A model generated the notes under the pieces. It ran no database searches and was not told where the DNA came from. It saw nothing but the letters and a program-made list of their open reading frames with translations. Shown here one piece after another: positions 8,138 through 16,500 of a DNA stretch of 64,000 bases. Positions within the stretch are counted from its first letter, which is position 1, and every line of letters starts with the position of its first letter. Made by a program: the position numbers and the translations under genes. This DNA comes from Gemmatimonadota bacterium (GTDB lineage: Bacteria > Gemmatimonadota > Gemmatimonadetes > Gemmatimonadales > Gemmatimonadaceae), in NCBI GenBank assembly GCA_003134685.1, contig PLCA01000003.1, positions 369,174 through 433,173 of the forward strand, read 5' to 3'.

Positions 8138-8794
8138 ATGGTCAACGGCCAGCCCGATCGAGCGATCAACGTCATTGGTCTTGGCAAGCGCTTCGGCGCA
8201 CGATGGGTGCTGCGCGGAGTTTCGCTCGAAGTGCGGCGCGGCGAAGCCGTGGCGCTGCTGGGACCAAACGGCAGCGGGAAGAGCACGGTGCTGCGGATCC
8301 TCGGGACACTGCTCAACCCGAATTCCGGCTCCGCCTCTGTCAACGGGCTCGATGTCGTGCGCGACGCCAGCGGTGTACGCGGTCAGGTCGGATACCTGGC
8401 GCACACCCCCGGTCTCTACGACGACCTTACGGCACGCGAGAATCTGCGGTTCGCCGCAGACATGCTGGGGTTGCCATACGCGGCGGTAGAGAGCAGCCTC
8501 GAACGCGTTGGCTTGGCGCACGTAGCGGGTGACCGTGTGCGCGGATTTTCTGCTGGAATGCAGCGCCGGCTGGCGCTCGCCCGTCTCGTCCTGCAAGATC
8601 CCCGGGTTCTTCTGCTGGACGAGCCGTACAGCAATCTCGACGCCGATGGTGTCGAGCTCATGAACTCCGTGATCGCCGGCATCGTACGATCCGGCGGTGC
8701 GCTGCTCGTGGCGCTGCACGAGCTCGCCCCTGCCAAAGCGATGCTCGATCGCACGCTCACTCTCGTCGAAGGGCGTATCGAAGGGGCGCACTGA
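8138..8794 (+). CDS. ccmA: Heme exporter ATP-binding subunit CcmA
   Basis: A 218-residue ABC ATPase. The Walker A motif G-P-N-G-S-G-K-S-T lies near 42-50, the signature is F-S-A-G-M-Q-R-R-L-A-L-A-R, and Walker B is V-L-L-L-D-E-P. With CcmB and CcmC it releases holo-CcmE during System I cytochrome c maturation. I chose ATG at 8138; the frame also allows TTG at 8081, and no clear ribosome site separates the two. The stop overlaps the ccmB start by one base (TGATG). A TATATT at 8075-8080 is a possible -10 box for the ccm operon, but no matching -35 is evident. Confidence 0.92.
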   Translation: MVNGQPDRAINVIGLGKRFGARWVLRGVSLEVRRGEAVALLGPNGSGKSTVLRILGTLLNPNSGSASVNGLDVVRDASGVRGQVGYLAHTPGLYDDLTARENLRFAADMLGLPYAAVESSLERVGLAHVAGDRVRGFSAGMQRRLALARLVLQDPRVLLLDEPYSNLDADGVELMNSVIAGIVRSGGALLVALHELAPAKAMLDRTLTLVEGRIEGAH

Positions 8795-9480
8795 TGACGT
8801 GGCGCGATGATTGGCGCCGAGTGCGCGCCATCGCGAGAAAGGATGTCACCACTGAGCTCCGCGCCAAGGCGGGGTTCAACAGCGTAGCGTCGCTCGGCGT
8901 GACGATCCTTATTCTTCTCGGGCTGGCGCTCGGTCCCGATGCAGAAGCGCTGCGCAATGCGTCGGTCGGGGCGGTGTGGCTCGCCACGCTGTTCTCGGGC
9001 GTGCTCGCTTTCAATCGGTCCTTCCAGGTTGAGCTGGAGAGCGGTGCCCTCGAACCGCTGCTGCTGTATCCCGGGCCGCGCTGGACGATTTTTGCCGGAA
9101 AGCTGCTCGGCAACCTGATCTTTCTGACGCTGATGGTGGCCATCGTGGTGGCCGCTGGCATCGTGTTGTTCGGGGTGCAGATCCCCGCTGATTGGCCGTC
9201 GTTGATCGGCGTCCTGGCGCTCGGCGTCGTGGGGCTGGTAGTGCTGGGCACGTTCTACGCGTCGATGGCGAGTCGCAGCCGCGCGCGCGAAGTCCTGCTT
9301 CCGCTGCTGCTTTTTCCGATGCTGGTGCCGGTCCTGCTCGCCGCGACAACGGCATCAAAGGCGCTGCTGGGCGCGGACGTGATGCACGAAGCAGGCGCCT
9401 GGATTCGACTACTCGTGGCCTACGACCTAGTTTTCCTGATAGCCACGTTCATCGCGTTTGAACACGTCATTGAAGCCTGA
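8794..9480 (+). CDS. ccmB: Heme exporter membrane subunit CcmB
   Basis: A 228-residue inner-membrane protein with about six TM helices and the CcmB-type segments L-x-x-G-x-L-E-P-L-L-L-x-P in the first third and L-P-L-L-L-F-P-x-L-V-P-V-L near residue 170. It forms the CcmABCD complex that loads heme onto CcmE and releases it. The start codon overlaps the ccmA stop by one base. Length and helix number match the family. Confidence 0.93.
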   Translation: MTWRDDWRRVRAIARKDVTTELRAKAGFNSVASLGVTILILLGLALGPDAEALRNASVGAVWLATLFSGVLAFNRSFQVELESGALEPLLLYPGPRWTIFAGKLLGNLIFLTLMVAIVVAAGIVLFGVQIPADWPSLIGVLALGVVGLVVLGTFYASMASRSRAREVLLPLLLFPMLVPVLLAATTASKALLGADVMHEAGAWIRLLVAYDLVFLIATFIAFEHVIEA

Positions 9481-9487
9481 AGGCCAA

Positions 9488-10207
9488 TTGAACTCTTCCT
9501 CCGACCGTTTGCGGGACCCCAGCGCCGCGCGCCCGCCGCGCACCAGCATCTGGCTGGCGTTCGTCAGCATCGGCGCCGTGATCGTGGCGCAGACGTACGC
9601 CATCCTGACGTCTCCCGCCGAAGGCGACATGGGGCATCTGCAGAAAATCATGTACGTGCACGTCCCGGCAGCGTGGATGACGTTCCTCTCGTTCTTTGTC
9701 GTGTTCGCCTTCAGCGTGCGCTATCTGTGGCAACGCAGGGAAAACGACGACCTGCTCGCAGCTTCAGCGGCCGAAGTCGGTGCGACGTTCAACGGCCTGA
9801 CGCTGATGCTGGGAATGATCTGGGGGCGCCCTGCCTGGGGGGTATGGTGGGTATGGGACGCGCGCCTGACGTCCACGCTGGTGCTATTCCTGATCTTCGT
9901 CGGCTATCTTGCGCTTCGTGCGTTCACCGACGACACGCAACAGAAGGCGCGATGGAGCGCGGCGGTCGGCGCGATCGGCGCGCTCAACGTTCCGATCGTG
10001 TACATGTCGGTGAAGTGGTGGCGTACACTCCATCAGCCGCCGTCGAGCCCGGCCACCCTCGACCCCAGGTACACGATGGGGCTGCGGCTGAATGCGATCG
10101 CGCTGCTGCTGGTTATGATCTATTTCATCCGTAAGCGCTACGAGATCGCCCGTCTCGAGCGAGCGACCGAGCACATGGCCGAGGCGGCCGCAATGGGAGG
10201 CAAGTGA
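9488..10207 (+). CDS. ccmC: Heme handling protein CcmC (CcsA-related)
   Basis: A 239-residue six-TM protein with the tryptophan-rich periplasmic loop W-G-x-x-x-W-G-V-W-W-V-W-D-A-R-L-T-S that binds heme, and flanking conserved histidines in Y-V-H-V-P-A-A-W and W-W-R-T-L-H-Q-P. It presents heme to CcmE. I place the start at TTG 9488 because GAAGG at 9479-9483 is well spaced before it; in-frame TTGs at 9458 and 9470 lie within ccmB. Its stop overlaps the next small gene (GTGA). Confidence 0.93.
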   Translation: MNSSSDRLRDPSAARPPRTSIWLAFVSIGAVIVAQTYAILTSPAEGDMGHLQKIMYVHVPAAWMTFLSFFVVFAFSVRYLWQRRENDDLLAASAAEVGATFNGLTLMLGMIWGRPAWGVWWVWDARLTSTLVLFLIFVGYLALRAFTDDTQQKARWSAAVGAIGALNVPIVYMSVKWWRTLHQPPSSPATLDPRYTMGLRLNAIALLLVMIYFIRKRYEIARLERATEHMAEAAAMGGK

Positions 10208-10365
10208 CGACAGCTGCGTCGAATCTGAATTTCATCATTGCGGCGTACGCGGTGACGTGGATCGTCATTCTCGGATATCTATGGCGCCTTGTCCGAAAGG
10301 GTGGGCGCGCCCGCGCCGACTATGAGCGCATGGCGCAACAGCGCAGCGGGGAGAAGAGCCAATGA
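10204..10365 (+). CDS. ccmD: Small heme-exporter subunit CcmD
   Basis: A 53-residue protein translated from GTG at 10204, overlapping the ccmC stop, and ending at 10363-10365 where it overlaps the ccmE start. It has a short N-terminus, one TM helix (about residues 10-29, A-A-Y-A-V-T-W-I-V-I-L-G-Y-L-W) and a positively charged tail with R-x-D-Y-E-R, the usual CcmD plan. CcmD stabilises the CcmABC complex and is needed for release of holo-CcmE. Position and topology make the call; sequence conservation in this family is low. Confidence 0.85.
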   Translation: MTTAASNLNFIIAAYAVTWIVILGYLWRLVRKGGRARADYERMAQQRSGEKSQ

Positions 10366-10802
10366 AACGCGGGTGGATAATTGGAGGTGCGGCCGTCATC
10401 GTCGCGGTGTTCGCGTGGCTGCTGTTCGGCGGCCTGCAGAAGAACGTGGTGTTCTTCCTGACGCCAAAGGAACTGTTGGCGAAGGGCACCGACGGCGTCG
10501 GCGTGCCGGTGCGCCTCGGCGGACAGGTGAAGCCGGGCTCGGTGAAGTGGAACGCGCAGACGCTCGATCTGCGTTTCATTGTTACCGACGGCGCACGAGA
10601 GGTGCCGGTGCACTCGACTGGTGCTCCCCCGCAAATGTTCCGCGACGGCATGGGCGTCGTCGTCGAGGGACGCTTCGGTACGGCCGGAGTGTTCGAGGCA
10701 ACGGGCCTGATGGTGAAGCACTCGAACGAGTACCGTCCGCCCAAACCGGGCGAGGAAGCGCACGAGAAGTACAAGACGCTCATACAGCAGTCGAGCCAGT
10801 GA
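10362..10802 (+). CDS. ccmE: Periplasmic heme chaperone CcmE
   Basis: A 146-residue protein with an N-terminal TM anchor (about residues 5-23) and an OB-fold domain. The heme-attaching H120 and the following tyrosine lie in V-K-H-S-N-E-Y, matching the family H-x-x-x-Y motif. It carries heme covalently from CcmC to CcmF. ATG overlaps the ccmD stop, and its own stop overlaps the GTG of ccmF, so the whole block is translationally coupled. Confidence 0.94.
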   Translation: MKRGWIIGGAAVIVAVFAWLLFGGLQKNVVFFLTPKELLAKGTDGVGVPVRLGGQVKPGSVKWNAQTLDLRFIVTDGAREVPVHSTGAPPQMFRDGMGVVVEGRFGTAGVFEATGLMVKHSNEYRPPKPGEEAHEKYKTLIQQSSQ

Positions 10803-12808
10803 TCGACCTGCTCGCGCACAATGCGCTGTTGGTATCGCTGGCGGCGGTGGCATTCGGAGCAATCCTCACTCCCGTAACGATCCGCACTGGCAGGCGGGAG
10901 TGGCTTCAGCTGGTGTACGGCGCGGTCTACGCGAACTTCCTGCTGGTGAGCATCGCGGCGGTGTCGATGGTTGTGGCGCTCGTCACGCATGACTTCTCAG
11001 TGTCGTACGTGGCGCAGGTGGGCAGCCGCTCCACGCCACTGCTCTTCACAGTCATTTCGCTCTGGGGCGCACTCGAAGGCTCGATTCTCTTCTGGGCCTG
11101 GGTGCTGGGCCTCTACTCGGCAGCCGTCGTGGCGCTTCACCGTCGCCGCCTCGGAAATCTCGTTCCGTACGCGGTGATGACATTGCTCGCGGTCGCCGCG
11201 TTCTTCGCGATTCTGCTCGTGGGCCCCGCCGATCCGTTTCTGCCCGTGTTCCCGGTACCAGCCGACGGACCGGGTCCGAACACGTTGCTGCAGAACCACT
11301 ATCTCATGGCGGTTCACCCGCCGTTGCTGTACCTCGGCTACGTTGGAATGTCGGTGCCCTTCGCATTCGCCCTCGGCGCCATTTTCTCCAACGAGGCCGC
11401 ATCGAACGACTGGTCCATTCTTTCGCGGCGCTGGATGCTCACGTCCTGGGGATTTCTCTCCGCCGCGATCATCGCCGGCATGTGGTGGTCGTACGAGGTG
11501 CTCGGCTGGGGCGGCTACTGGGCGTGGGATCCGGTCGAGAACGCGTCGTTTCTTCCGTGGCTCACGGCGACAGCCTATCTCCATTCGGTGATGGTGCAGG
11601 AGCGGCGCAACATGCTCCGGCTGTGGACTCTGAACCTGTGCGTCGCGACGTTCGTGCTGACCATCCTCGGGACGTTCCTGACCCGCTCGGGAATCCTTTC
11701 GTCCGTCCACGCGTTCACGACGGGCGCGATCGGCTACTACTTTCTCGCGTTCATCGCGATCGTCCTCGTGACCACGCTGATGCTGGTTGCCGGCAACTCG
11801 GAACGCATTCAGACGAAGGGGAAACTGGGCGGCGCCGCGTCTCGCGAAACGGTGTTCCTGCTGAACAATCTCTTCCTCACCGCGGTAATGCTGACGGTGC
11901 TCGTCGGCACACTGTATCCGCTCGTCGCCGAAGCAGTGCGCGGCGTCAAAGTCAGCGTCGGGGTGCCGTTCTTCAACCGGATGGCACTCCCAGCGATGGT
12001 GTCGCTCCTCTTCCTCATGGGCGTGGGGCCCGCGCTTCCATGGGGCAGCACTACGTGGGCCGATGCTCGCAAGCGACTGTATCCACCGGGCATCGCCGCG
12101 ATGATCCTTGGCGCGATTGCGGTGATCGCGGGAGCACGCAGCGTCTACGCGATTCTCGCGTTCGCGTTCGTCGGGTACGCGGCGATGAGCAACGTGCGGG
12201 AGTTCTGGATCGGCATGCGCGCCCGGCACCGCGCGCACGGCGAGAGCTGGCCGACGGCACTCGTGCGACTGGTCGCCGGCAATCGCCGCCGCTACGGTGG
12301 ATACGTTGCGCACATTGGCGTGCTGTTGATCGCGCTGGGAATCACGGCATCGTCGACGTTTCGCTCAGAGCGCGAGGCGACGCTCACGCCGGGCCAGACG
12401 CTCACCGTCGCCGGCCATACGGTGCGACTGAAGAACCTGTGGGGCCGAGAGGAACCGCAGCGGTCGGTGATCGGCGCGACGATGGATGTAGTCGGCAAGA
12501 ACGGTGCAATCATTGGAACCATGGAACCGCGAATGAACTACTACCGGGTGTCGGACCAGCCGGTGCCGACGCCCGCCGTGCGCAGCAGTATTACGGGCGA
12601 CCTCTACGTCAATCTCATGGCCTTCGAATCGAGCGGCGCCAACGCGACGGTGAAGGTGATCGTCGAGCCATTCGTTCCGTGGATCTGGTTCGGCGGGCTA
12701 GTGATTGTGATCGGAGCGATCATCGGCCTGGGCTACGGCGGTCGGAGCGCGACCGCGCCTGCGCCCGCCACGAATCCTGCTCCGAGTATCGCGAGCGCGG
12801 ATTCATGA
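10799..12808 (+). CDS. ccmF: Cytochrome c heme lyase subunit CcmF
   Basis: A 669-residue polytopic protein with about 14-15 TM helices and the conserved heme-binding loop G-W-G-G-Y-W-A-W-D-P-V-E-N-A-S around residue 240. It ligates heme from CcmE to apocytochrome C-x-x-C-H motifs together with CcmH. GTG at 10799 overlaps the ccmE stop; the longer frame upstream is antisense-free read-through of ccmD/E and can be ignored. The window encodes cytochromes with some C-x4-C-H sites, so the substrate range of this lyase is of interest. Confidence 0.95.
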   Translation: MIDLLAHNALLVSLAAVAFGAILTPVTIRTGRREWLQLVYGAVYANFLLVSIAAVSMVVALVTHDFSVSYVAQVGSRSTPLLFTVISLWGALEGSILFWAWVLGLYSAAVVALHRRRLGNLVPYAVMTLLAVAAFFAILLVGPADPFLPVFPVPADGPGPNTLLQNHYLMAVHPPLLYLGYVGMSVPFAFALGAIFSNEAASNDWSILSRRWMLTSWGFLSAAIIAGMWWSYEVLGWGGYWAWDPVENASFLPWLTATAYLHSVMVQERRNMLRLWTLNLCVATFVLTILGTFLTRSGILSSVHAFTTGAIGYYFLAFIAIVLVTTLMLVAGNSERIQTKGKLGGAASRETVFLLNNLFLTAVMLTVLVGTLYPLVAEAVRGVKVSVGVPFFNRMALPAMVSLLFLMGVGPALPWGSTTWADARKRLYPPGIAAMILGAIAVIAGARSVYAILAFAFVGYAAMSNVREFWIGMRARHRAHGESWPTALVRLVAGNRRRYGGYVAHIGVLLIALGITASSTFRSEREATLTPGQTLTVAGHTVRLKNLWGREEPQRSVIGATMDVVGKNGAIIGTMEPRMNYYRVSDQPVPTPAVRSSITGDLYVNLMAFESSGANATVKVIVEPFVPWIWFGGLVIVIGAIIGLGYGGRSATAPAPATNPAPSIASADS

Positions 12809-13398
12809 ACTGGAAGCGCGCCGCTATCGCCGTGCTCGCCGCGGCGCCGCTCATTGCGCTGTTCGCCTATGGATTTTCCCGCGACCCGGCTGAGATTCCC
12901 TCTCCACTTCCAGGACACGCCGCACCGGAGTTCACGCTGGCGGTTTTCGCTCCCGGCGAGGGCCCGCTCATGCGGCCGCTCGGTGATACTGTCCGACTTG
13001 GCGCGCTCGTGGGCAAAGTGGTGGTCGTGAATTTCTGGGCGTCGTGGTGCGGGCCTTGTCGCGCCGAGCACGCCGGGCTGAGCGAGACGGCCCGGCAGTA
13101 CGTCGGCAAGCCAGTGCGGTTCATTGGTGTGCTTTACAACGACGGCGCAGCGGCGGCAAGCGACTGGATCACGCAGATGGGCGGCCAGAGCTACCCGGCC
13201 GTGATGGACCTCGGCTCAGTGACGGCCATCGACTATGGAGTCTACGGCGTGCCCGAGACATACATCGTGGACGCGAGCGGACGCATCGCGTACAAGTACG
13301 TGGGACCCATTCCGCCGAGCGTGTTGCGCCAATGGATTGATTCCTTGCTTCCGAATGCGACGGCCACCGGAATGATGCCGCTCGCCGTCGTCCGGTGA
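12805..13398 (+). CDS. ccmG: Thiol-disulfide reductase CcmG (DsbE)
   Basis: A 197-residue membrane-tethered thioredoxin-fold protein. It has an N-terminal TM helix (about residues 7-23), the active site W-C-G-P-C with cysteines near 82 and 85, and the cis-proline region Y-G-V-Y-G-V-P-E-T. It keeps the apocytochrome heme-site cysteines reduced for ligation. ATG at 12805 overlaps the ccmF stop and the GTG of ccmH overlaps its own stop. Confidence 0.94.
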   Translation: MNWKRAAIAVLAAAPLIALFAYGFSRDPAEIPSPLPGHAAPEFTLAVFAPGEGPLMRPLGDTVRLGALVGKVVVVNFWASWCGPCRAEHAGLSETARQYVGKPVRFIGVLYNDGAAAASDWITQMGGQSYPAVMDLGSVTAIDYGVYGVPETYIVDASGRIAYKYVGPIPPSVLRQWIDSLLPNATATGMMPLAVVR

Positions 13399-13838
13399 AA
13401 CGGCACGCGCTCGCGACGCTGGCTGTCGTGGCCGGTGCGCTGTGCGCTGCGCGGCCCGCGTCCGCACAAGGCGTCGAAGCGCGTTCACGCCCTTCGGTAG
13501 CGACGGCCGCGGATTCCGCGCTCGAGGCGCAAACGACGGCTGTCGCGTCGACACTCCGGTGCCCGGTGTGCCAGGGCGAATCCCTCCAGGACTCGCCGTC
13601 TGATCTCGCGCGGCAGATGCGGGCCGTCGTGCGTGACAAATTGCGTGCAGGCGAAACGCCGGACGAGGTCAGGGCCTATTTTGTCTCCAAGTACGGCGAG
13701 TGGATCCTCCTCGAGCCCACCATGACAGGCCTCAACATTCTGCTTTATTTTATTCCGGTTCTCCTCGTGATCGGAGGACTGGTGCTCGTCGCGTTTCTGG
13801 TGCGGCGGTGGACCGCACCAGAGTCAACCACACCTTAG
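13395..13838 (+). CDS. ccmH: Cytochrome c maturation protein CcmH (CycL-like)
   Basis: A 147-residue protein with a signal peptide, the L-R-C-P-V-C-Q motif (C56, C59) in a three-helix domain, a G-E-W-I-L-L-E-P end of that domain, and a C-terminal TM helix (about residues 115-137). It reduces or presents apocytochrome thiols to CcmF. GTG at 13395 overlaps ccmG. Only the short CcmH form is present; a separate TPR subunit (CcmI) may be supplied by the next gene. Confidence 0.94.
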   Translation: MKRHALATLAVVAGALCAARPASAQGVEARSRPSVATAADSALEAQTTAVASTLRCPVCQGESLQDSPSDLARQMRAVVRDKLRAGETPDEVRAYFVSKYGEWILLEPTMTGLNILLYFIPVLLVIGGLVLVAFLVRRWTAPESTTP

Positions 13839-13918
13839 TCGCGCTGCTCAAGGATTTTCCTGCGCCGGGCGTTCGCCATGCGCGAAGTCGCCCATAAGCC
13901 GTCTTTTCCAGGTGTACC

Positions 13919-14650
13919 ATGGCAACGAATACTCCAGTGACGAATCCACGGTTCTGCAGCGATTGCGGAACAAAACTCAACGCGAACGCGGGGTTTTGCC
14001 ACAATTGCGGTTCGCCGATTCACGGGCATAGCTCGCATGACGATCGCGCGACGGGGAACGTGCGCGCGCCATCGACGCCAGGCTCAAACGCGTTGCGGTG
14101 GGTCGTTCCCGCTCTTGCCCTCGTCGCGCTGTTAGTGCTCTCGGTCGTTCAACTCAGTTCACGCGGCGGCGCGACCGACTCTGTGGCCCGTGTACCGTTC
14201 GGCACAGGTACGGTTCAGGCGCCTGACATCTCATCGATGTCGCCGGAAGAACGAGCTGATCGCTTGTTCAATCGGGTCATGCGGCTCTCGACCGAGGGAA
14301 AAATGGACAGTGCCGCGTTCTTTGGACCGATGGCGCTGGGCGCCATCGAGGCGCTTAGACCGCTCGACGCTCATCGACGCTATGACGTGGGACTCGTTGC
14401 GCTCGTGACCGGCGATGTTTCGAGCGCGACGGCGCAGGGCGACACGATCCTCGCGCAGCGCCCGACGCACTTGCTTGGTTTGGCGCTCGCCGCGCGAGCG
14501 GCCGATGCGCGCGGCGACGCCGCTGCGAGCAAGAACTTTCGACGACGGCTGCTCGCGGCGGAGTCAGCCGAGAAAGCGCGCAATCTTCCGGAATACACCG
14601 ACCACGCCGCCGACATTAGCGCCGCTATTGAGCAGGCAAAAAAACGTTGA
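13919..14650 (+). CDS. Zinc-ribbon membrane protein with TPR-like periplasmic domain
   Basis: A 243-residue protein in three parts. Residues 10-35 form a Cys4 zinc ribbon (F-C-x-x-C-G then F-C-x-x-C-G). A TM helix follows near 60-78. The C-terminal 150 residues are Ala-rich helices of TPR type, including a run that begins with the A-D-R-L-F-N-R-V-M-R segment. It follows ccmH by 80 bp on the same strand. In System I, CcmI has a membrane part and a TPR domain that holds apocytochromes, so this protein is placed where CcmI would be expected, but I see no direct sequence proof. It may instead be a general zinc-ribbon membrane protein. Confidence 0.75.
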   Translation: MATNTPVTNPRFCSDCGTKLNANAGFCHNCGSPIHGHSSHDDRATGNVRAPSTPGSNALRWVVPALALVALLVLSVVQLSSRGGATDSVARVPFGTGTVQAPDISSMSPEERADRLFNRVMRLSTEGKMDSAAFFGPMALGAIEALRPLDAHRRYDVGLVALVTGDVSSATAQGDTILAQRPTHLLGLALAARAADARGDAAASKNFRRRLLAAESAEKARNLPEYTDHAADISAAIEQAKKR

Positions 14651-14784
14651 TGCGGTGGGGGTGGTGAATCACCTGACAACTTATCGGAAGGTTCCCTGAC
14701 TTACTTTTTTCCAGAGTGACGCTAGCATTAGTGTCGTAGAGTTAGAGTCGCACAGTCGAATGCCTCGGTGGGTTTGCGTAACGC

Positions 14785-16500
14785 ATGATTTCGCCCCCCA
14801 CGAGCCTACAACACAGCGCTATGCACGACCCGTCTGTCACTGCGCTTGTTTGCAACACCCTACGGCACGGAGTAGTTCCCACCCGTACCGCCCGCTCTTC
14901 TACACTACAAAACCAGGTGCGCGGGGCGCCATCGCGCGCACGAGCCTACGGTCTGCTGACAGCAGCGTTCATCACCGCTGTCTCGCTCGCCGGGTGTGCC
15001 AGCGACAAAATCGTCTTCCGTGATCGGGGCCCATTCAATCCCCCGCCTGACGCCGCCTCAGGGTTCCTTGGCTATTTCGACGCGGCGACGAAGCAGACGA
15101 CGTGCGGCAATTGCCACGTCGACTTCCAGGCCAGCTGGAAAGTGACCAAGCACGCCGGTGCCTATAACGCGGTGACCACAAGCTCGGTCAAGACTCCAGA
15201 GTGTTACAGCTGCCATTCGCTGACGGGCAACGGCAACGCTGCGAGCGGCACGGTGGCGGGACACGATAAAGTCGCGGACTCCGCGTATTTCGATGTCCAG
15301 TGCGAGAGTTGTCACGGCGCGGGCCTTCAACACGTTGAAGGCGTCGGCCAGGGAACGCTGATAAGGCCGCTCGCGAAACTGAGCATGGCCGGCACCGGCA
15401 ACTGCGGCGACTGCCATTCCGGAACGCACCAGCCGTTCGTGGAAGAGTGGAGTGCGTCACGACACGCGACCATAAACGCATCGCGCGTCTCGAACGCTAC
15501 GTGCGCCGGCTGCCACGAAGGCCGCGCGGCGCTCTTACGGTGGGGCGTCGATGTGAACTTCGTCGAGAAGGCCAATCCGACGGACTATCAGCCGGTGGCG
15601 GCCTGCGCCGTCTGCCACGATCCTCACGGTTCAGGCAACCCGAGCCAGCTGCGCTTTCCGGTGACATCCCAGGATCCCGACCAGAATCTCTGCATGAAAT
15701 GCCATAACCGGCGCAGCGAACCGGAGATTGGAACGAGCTCGCCTCATGCTCCGCAGGGCGCAATGCTGCTGGGGTTTGCCGGCTGGCGGCCGCCAGGCTT
15801 TACATACGACACTGCACGCATCTATGGGTCGCATGCAACGACGCTGAACCCGAAGCTCTGCGCCGGGTGCCACATCGCCAAGTTCACCGTGACCGACCCG
15901 GCGACCGGCGGCTTTGCGTTCCAGGCGACGGGTCACCTGATGCGGCCGATTCCGTGCCTCGACGCCGCGGGCAAGCCGACGGCCGACAAGACATGTCCGT
16001 ACACGGAAAGCGCCCGGTCGTGGCAGACATGCGCGGCTTCGGGCTGTCACGCCAACGCCGCGGTGGCTGTCTCGGCGTTCACAACCGTCCGCGCCCGGAT
16101 GAAGTTCTTCGCCGATCAACTCTGGGTGGACTCCAACGGCAGCGGCTCGCTCCAGGCGTCGCCGACTGACGGTGGTCTTCTGGCCCAGGTAAAAGCCTCG
16201 AGACCAACCGAATGGAGCAACACGGACCTCGTCATCACACCGGCCGAGGGCGCTGAATTCAACGCGCGGCTCTGCGGCGAGTTTGGCCAAACCAACGCCG
16301 ACAACTCGAAGGGCGTTCACAATCCGTTCCTGTGTGAGGCGTTGATGATCGCCACGATCAATTACATCACGACCTACTACGCATTGCCGGCTGCGTCACC
16401 TAGTGTTCAGGCCGGCATGACCGGTCCGATCGGCGGCAAGTTCAATCGTTCGATGCATGTTTCTCGCGCACCCCTGGTAGGTGAACCGATCTCGCAGTAA
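14785..16500 (+). CDS. Nine-heme c-type cytochrome lipoprotein
   Basis: Up to 571 residues with eight C-x-x-C-H sites and one C-x4-C-H (C-A-A-S-G-C-H) site. A hydrophobic run ending S-L-A-G-C (C71 in the longest frame) is a lipobox, so the mature protein should be lipid-anchored, probably at the outer membrane. The first seven hemes are clustered; the eighth follows a loop, and the C-terminal 150 residues have no heme site. The start is uncertain: ATG 14785, ATG 14821 and GTG 14920 are in frame, and GTG 14920 would give an ordinary 26-residue lipoprotein signal. It heads a cluster with two larger multiheme proteins and a porin. Confidence 0.88.
   Translation: MISPPTSLQHSAMHDPSVTALVCNTLRHGVVPTRTARSSTLQNQVRGAPSRARAYGLLTAAFITAVSLAGCASDKIVFRDRGPFNPPPDAASGFLGYFDAATKQTTCGNCHVDFQASWKVTKHAGAYNAVTTSSVKTPECYSCHSLTGNGNAASGTVAGHDKVADSAYFDVQCESCHGAGLQHVEGVGQGTLIRPLAKLSMAGTGNCGDCHSGTHQPFVEEWSASRHATINASRVSNATCAGCHEGRAALLRWGVDVNFVEKANPTDYQPVAACAVCHDPHGSGNPSQLRFPVTSQDPDQNLCMKCHNRRSEPEIGTSSPHAPQGAMLLGFAGWRPPGFTYDTARIYGSHATTLNPKLCAGCHIAKFTVTDPATGGFAFQATGHLMRPIPCLDAAGKPTADKTCPYTESARSWQTCAASGCHANAAVAVSAFTTVRARMKFFADQLWVDSNGSGSLQASPTDGGLLAQVKASRPTEWSNTDLVITPAEGAEFNARLCGEFGQTNADNSKGVHNPFLCEALMIATINYITTYYALPAASPSVQAGMTGPIGGKFNRSMHVSRAPLVGEPISQ

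Noticed and set aside
14785-16500. Identification of the nine-heme lipoprotein as MtrC/OmcA
   Set aside because: It has nine rather than ten sites, no visible pentaheme-domain symmetry and a long heme-free C-terminus, so the name is not justified.
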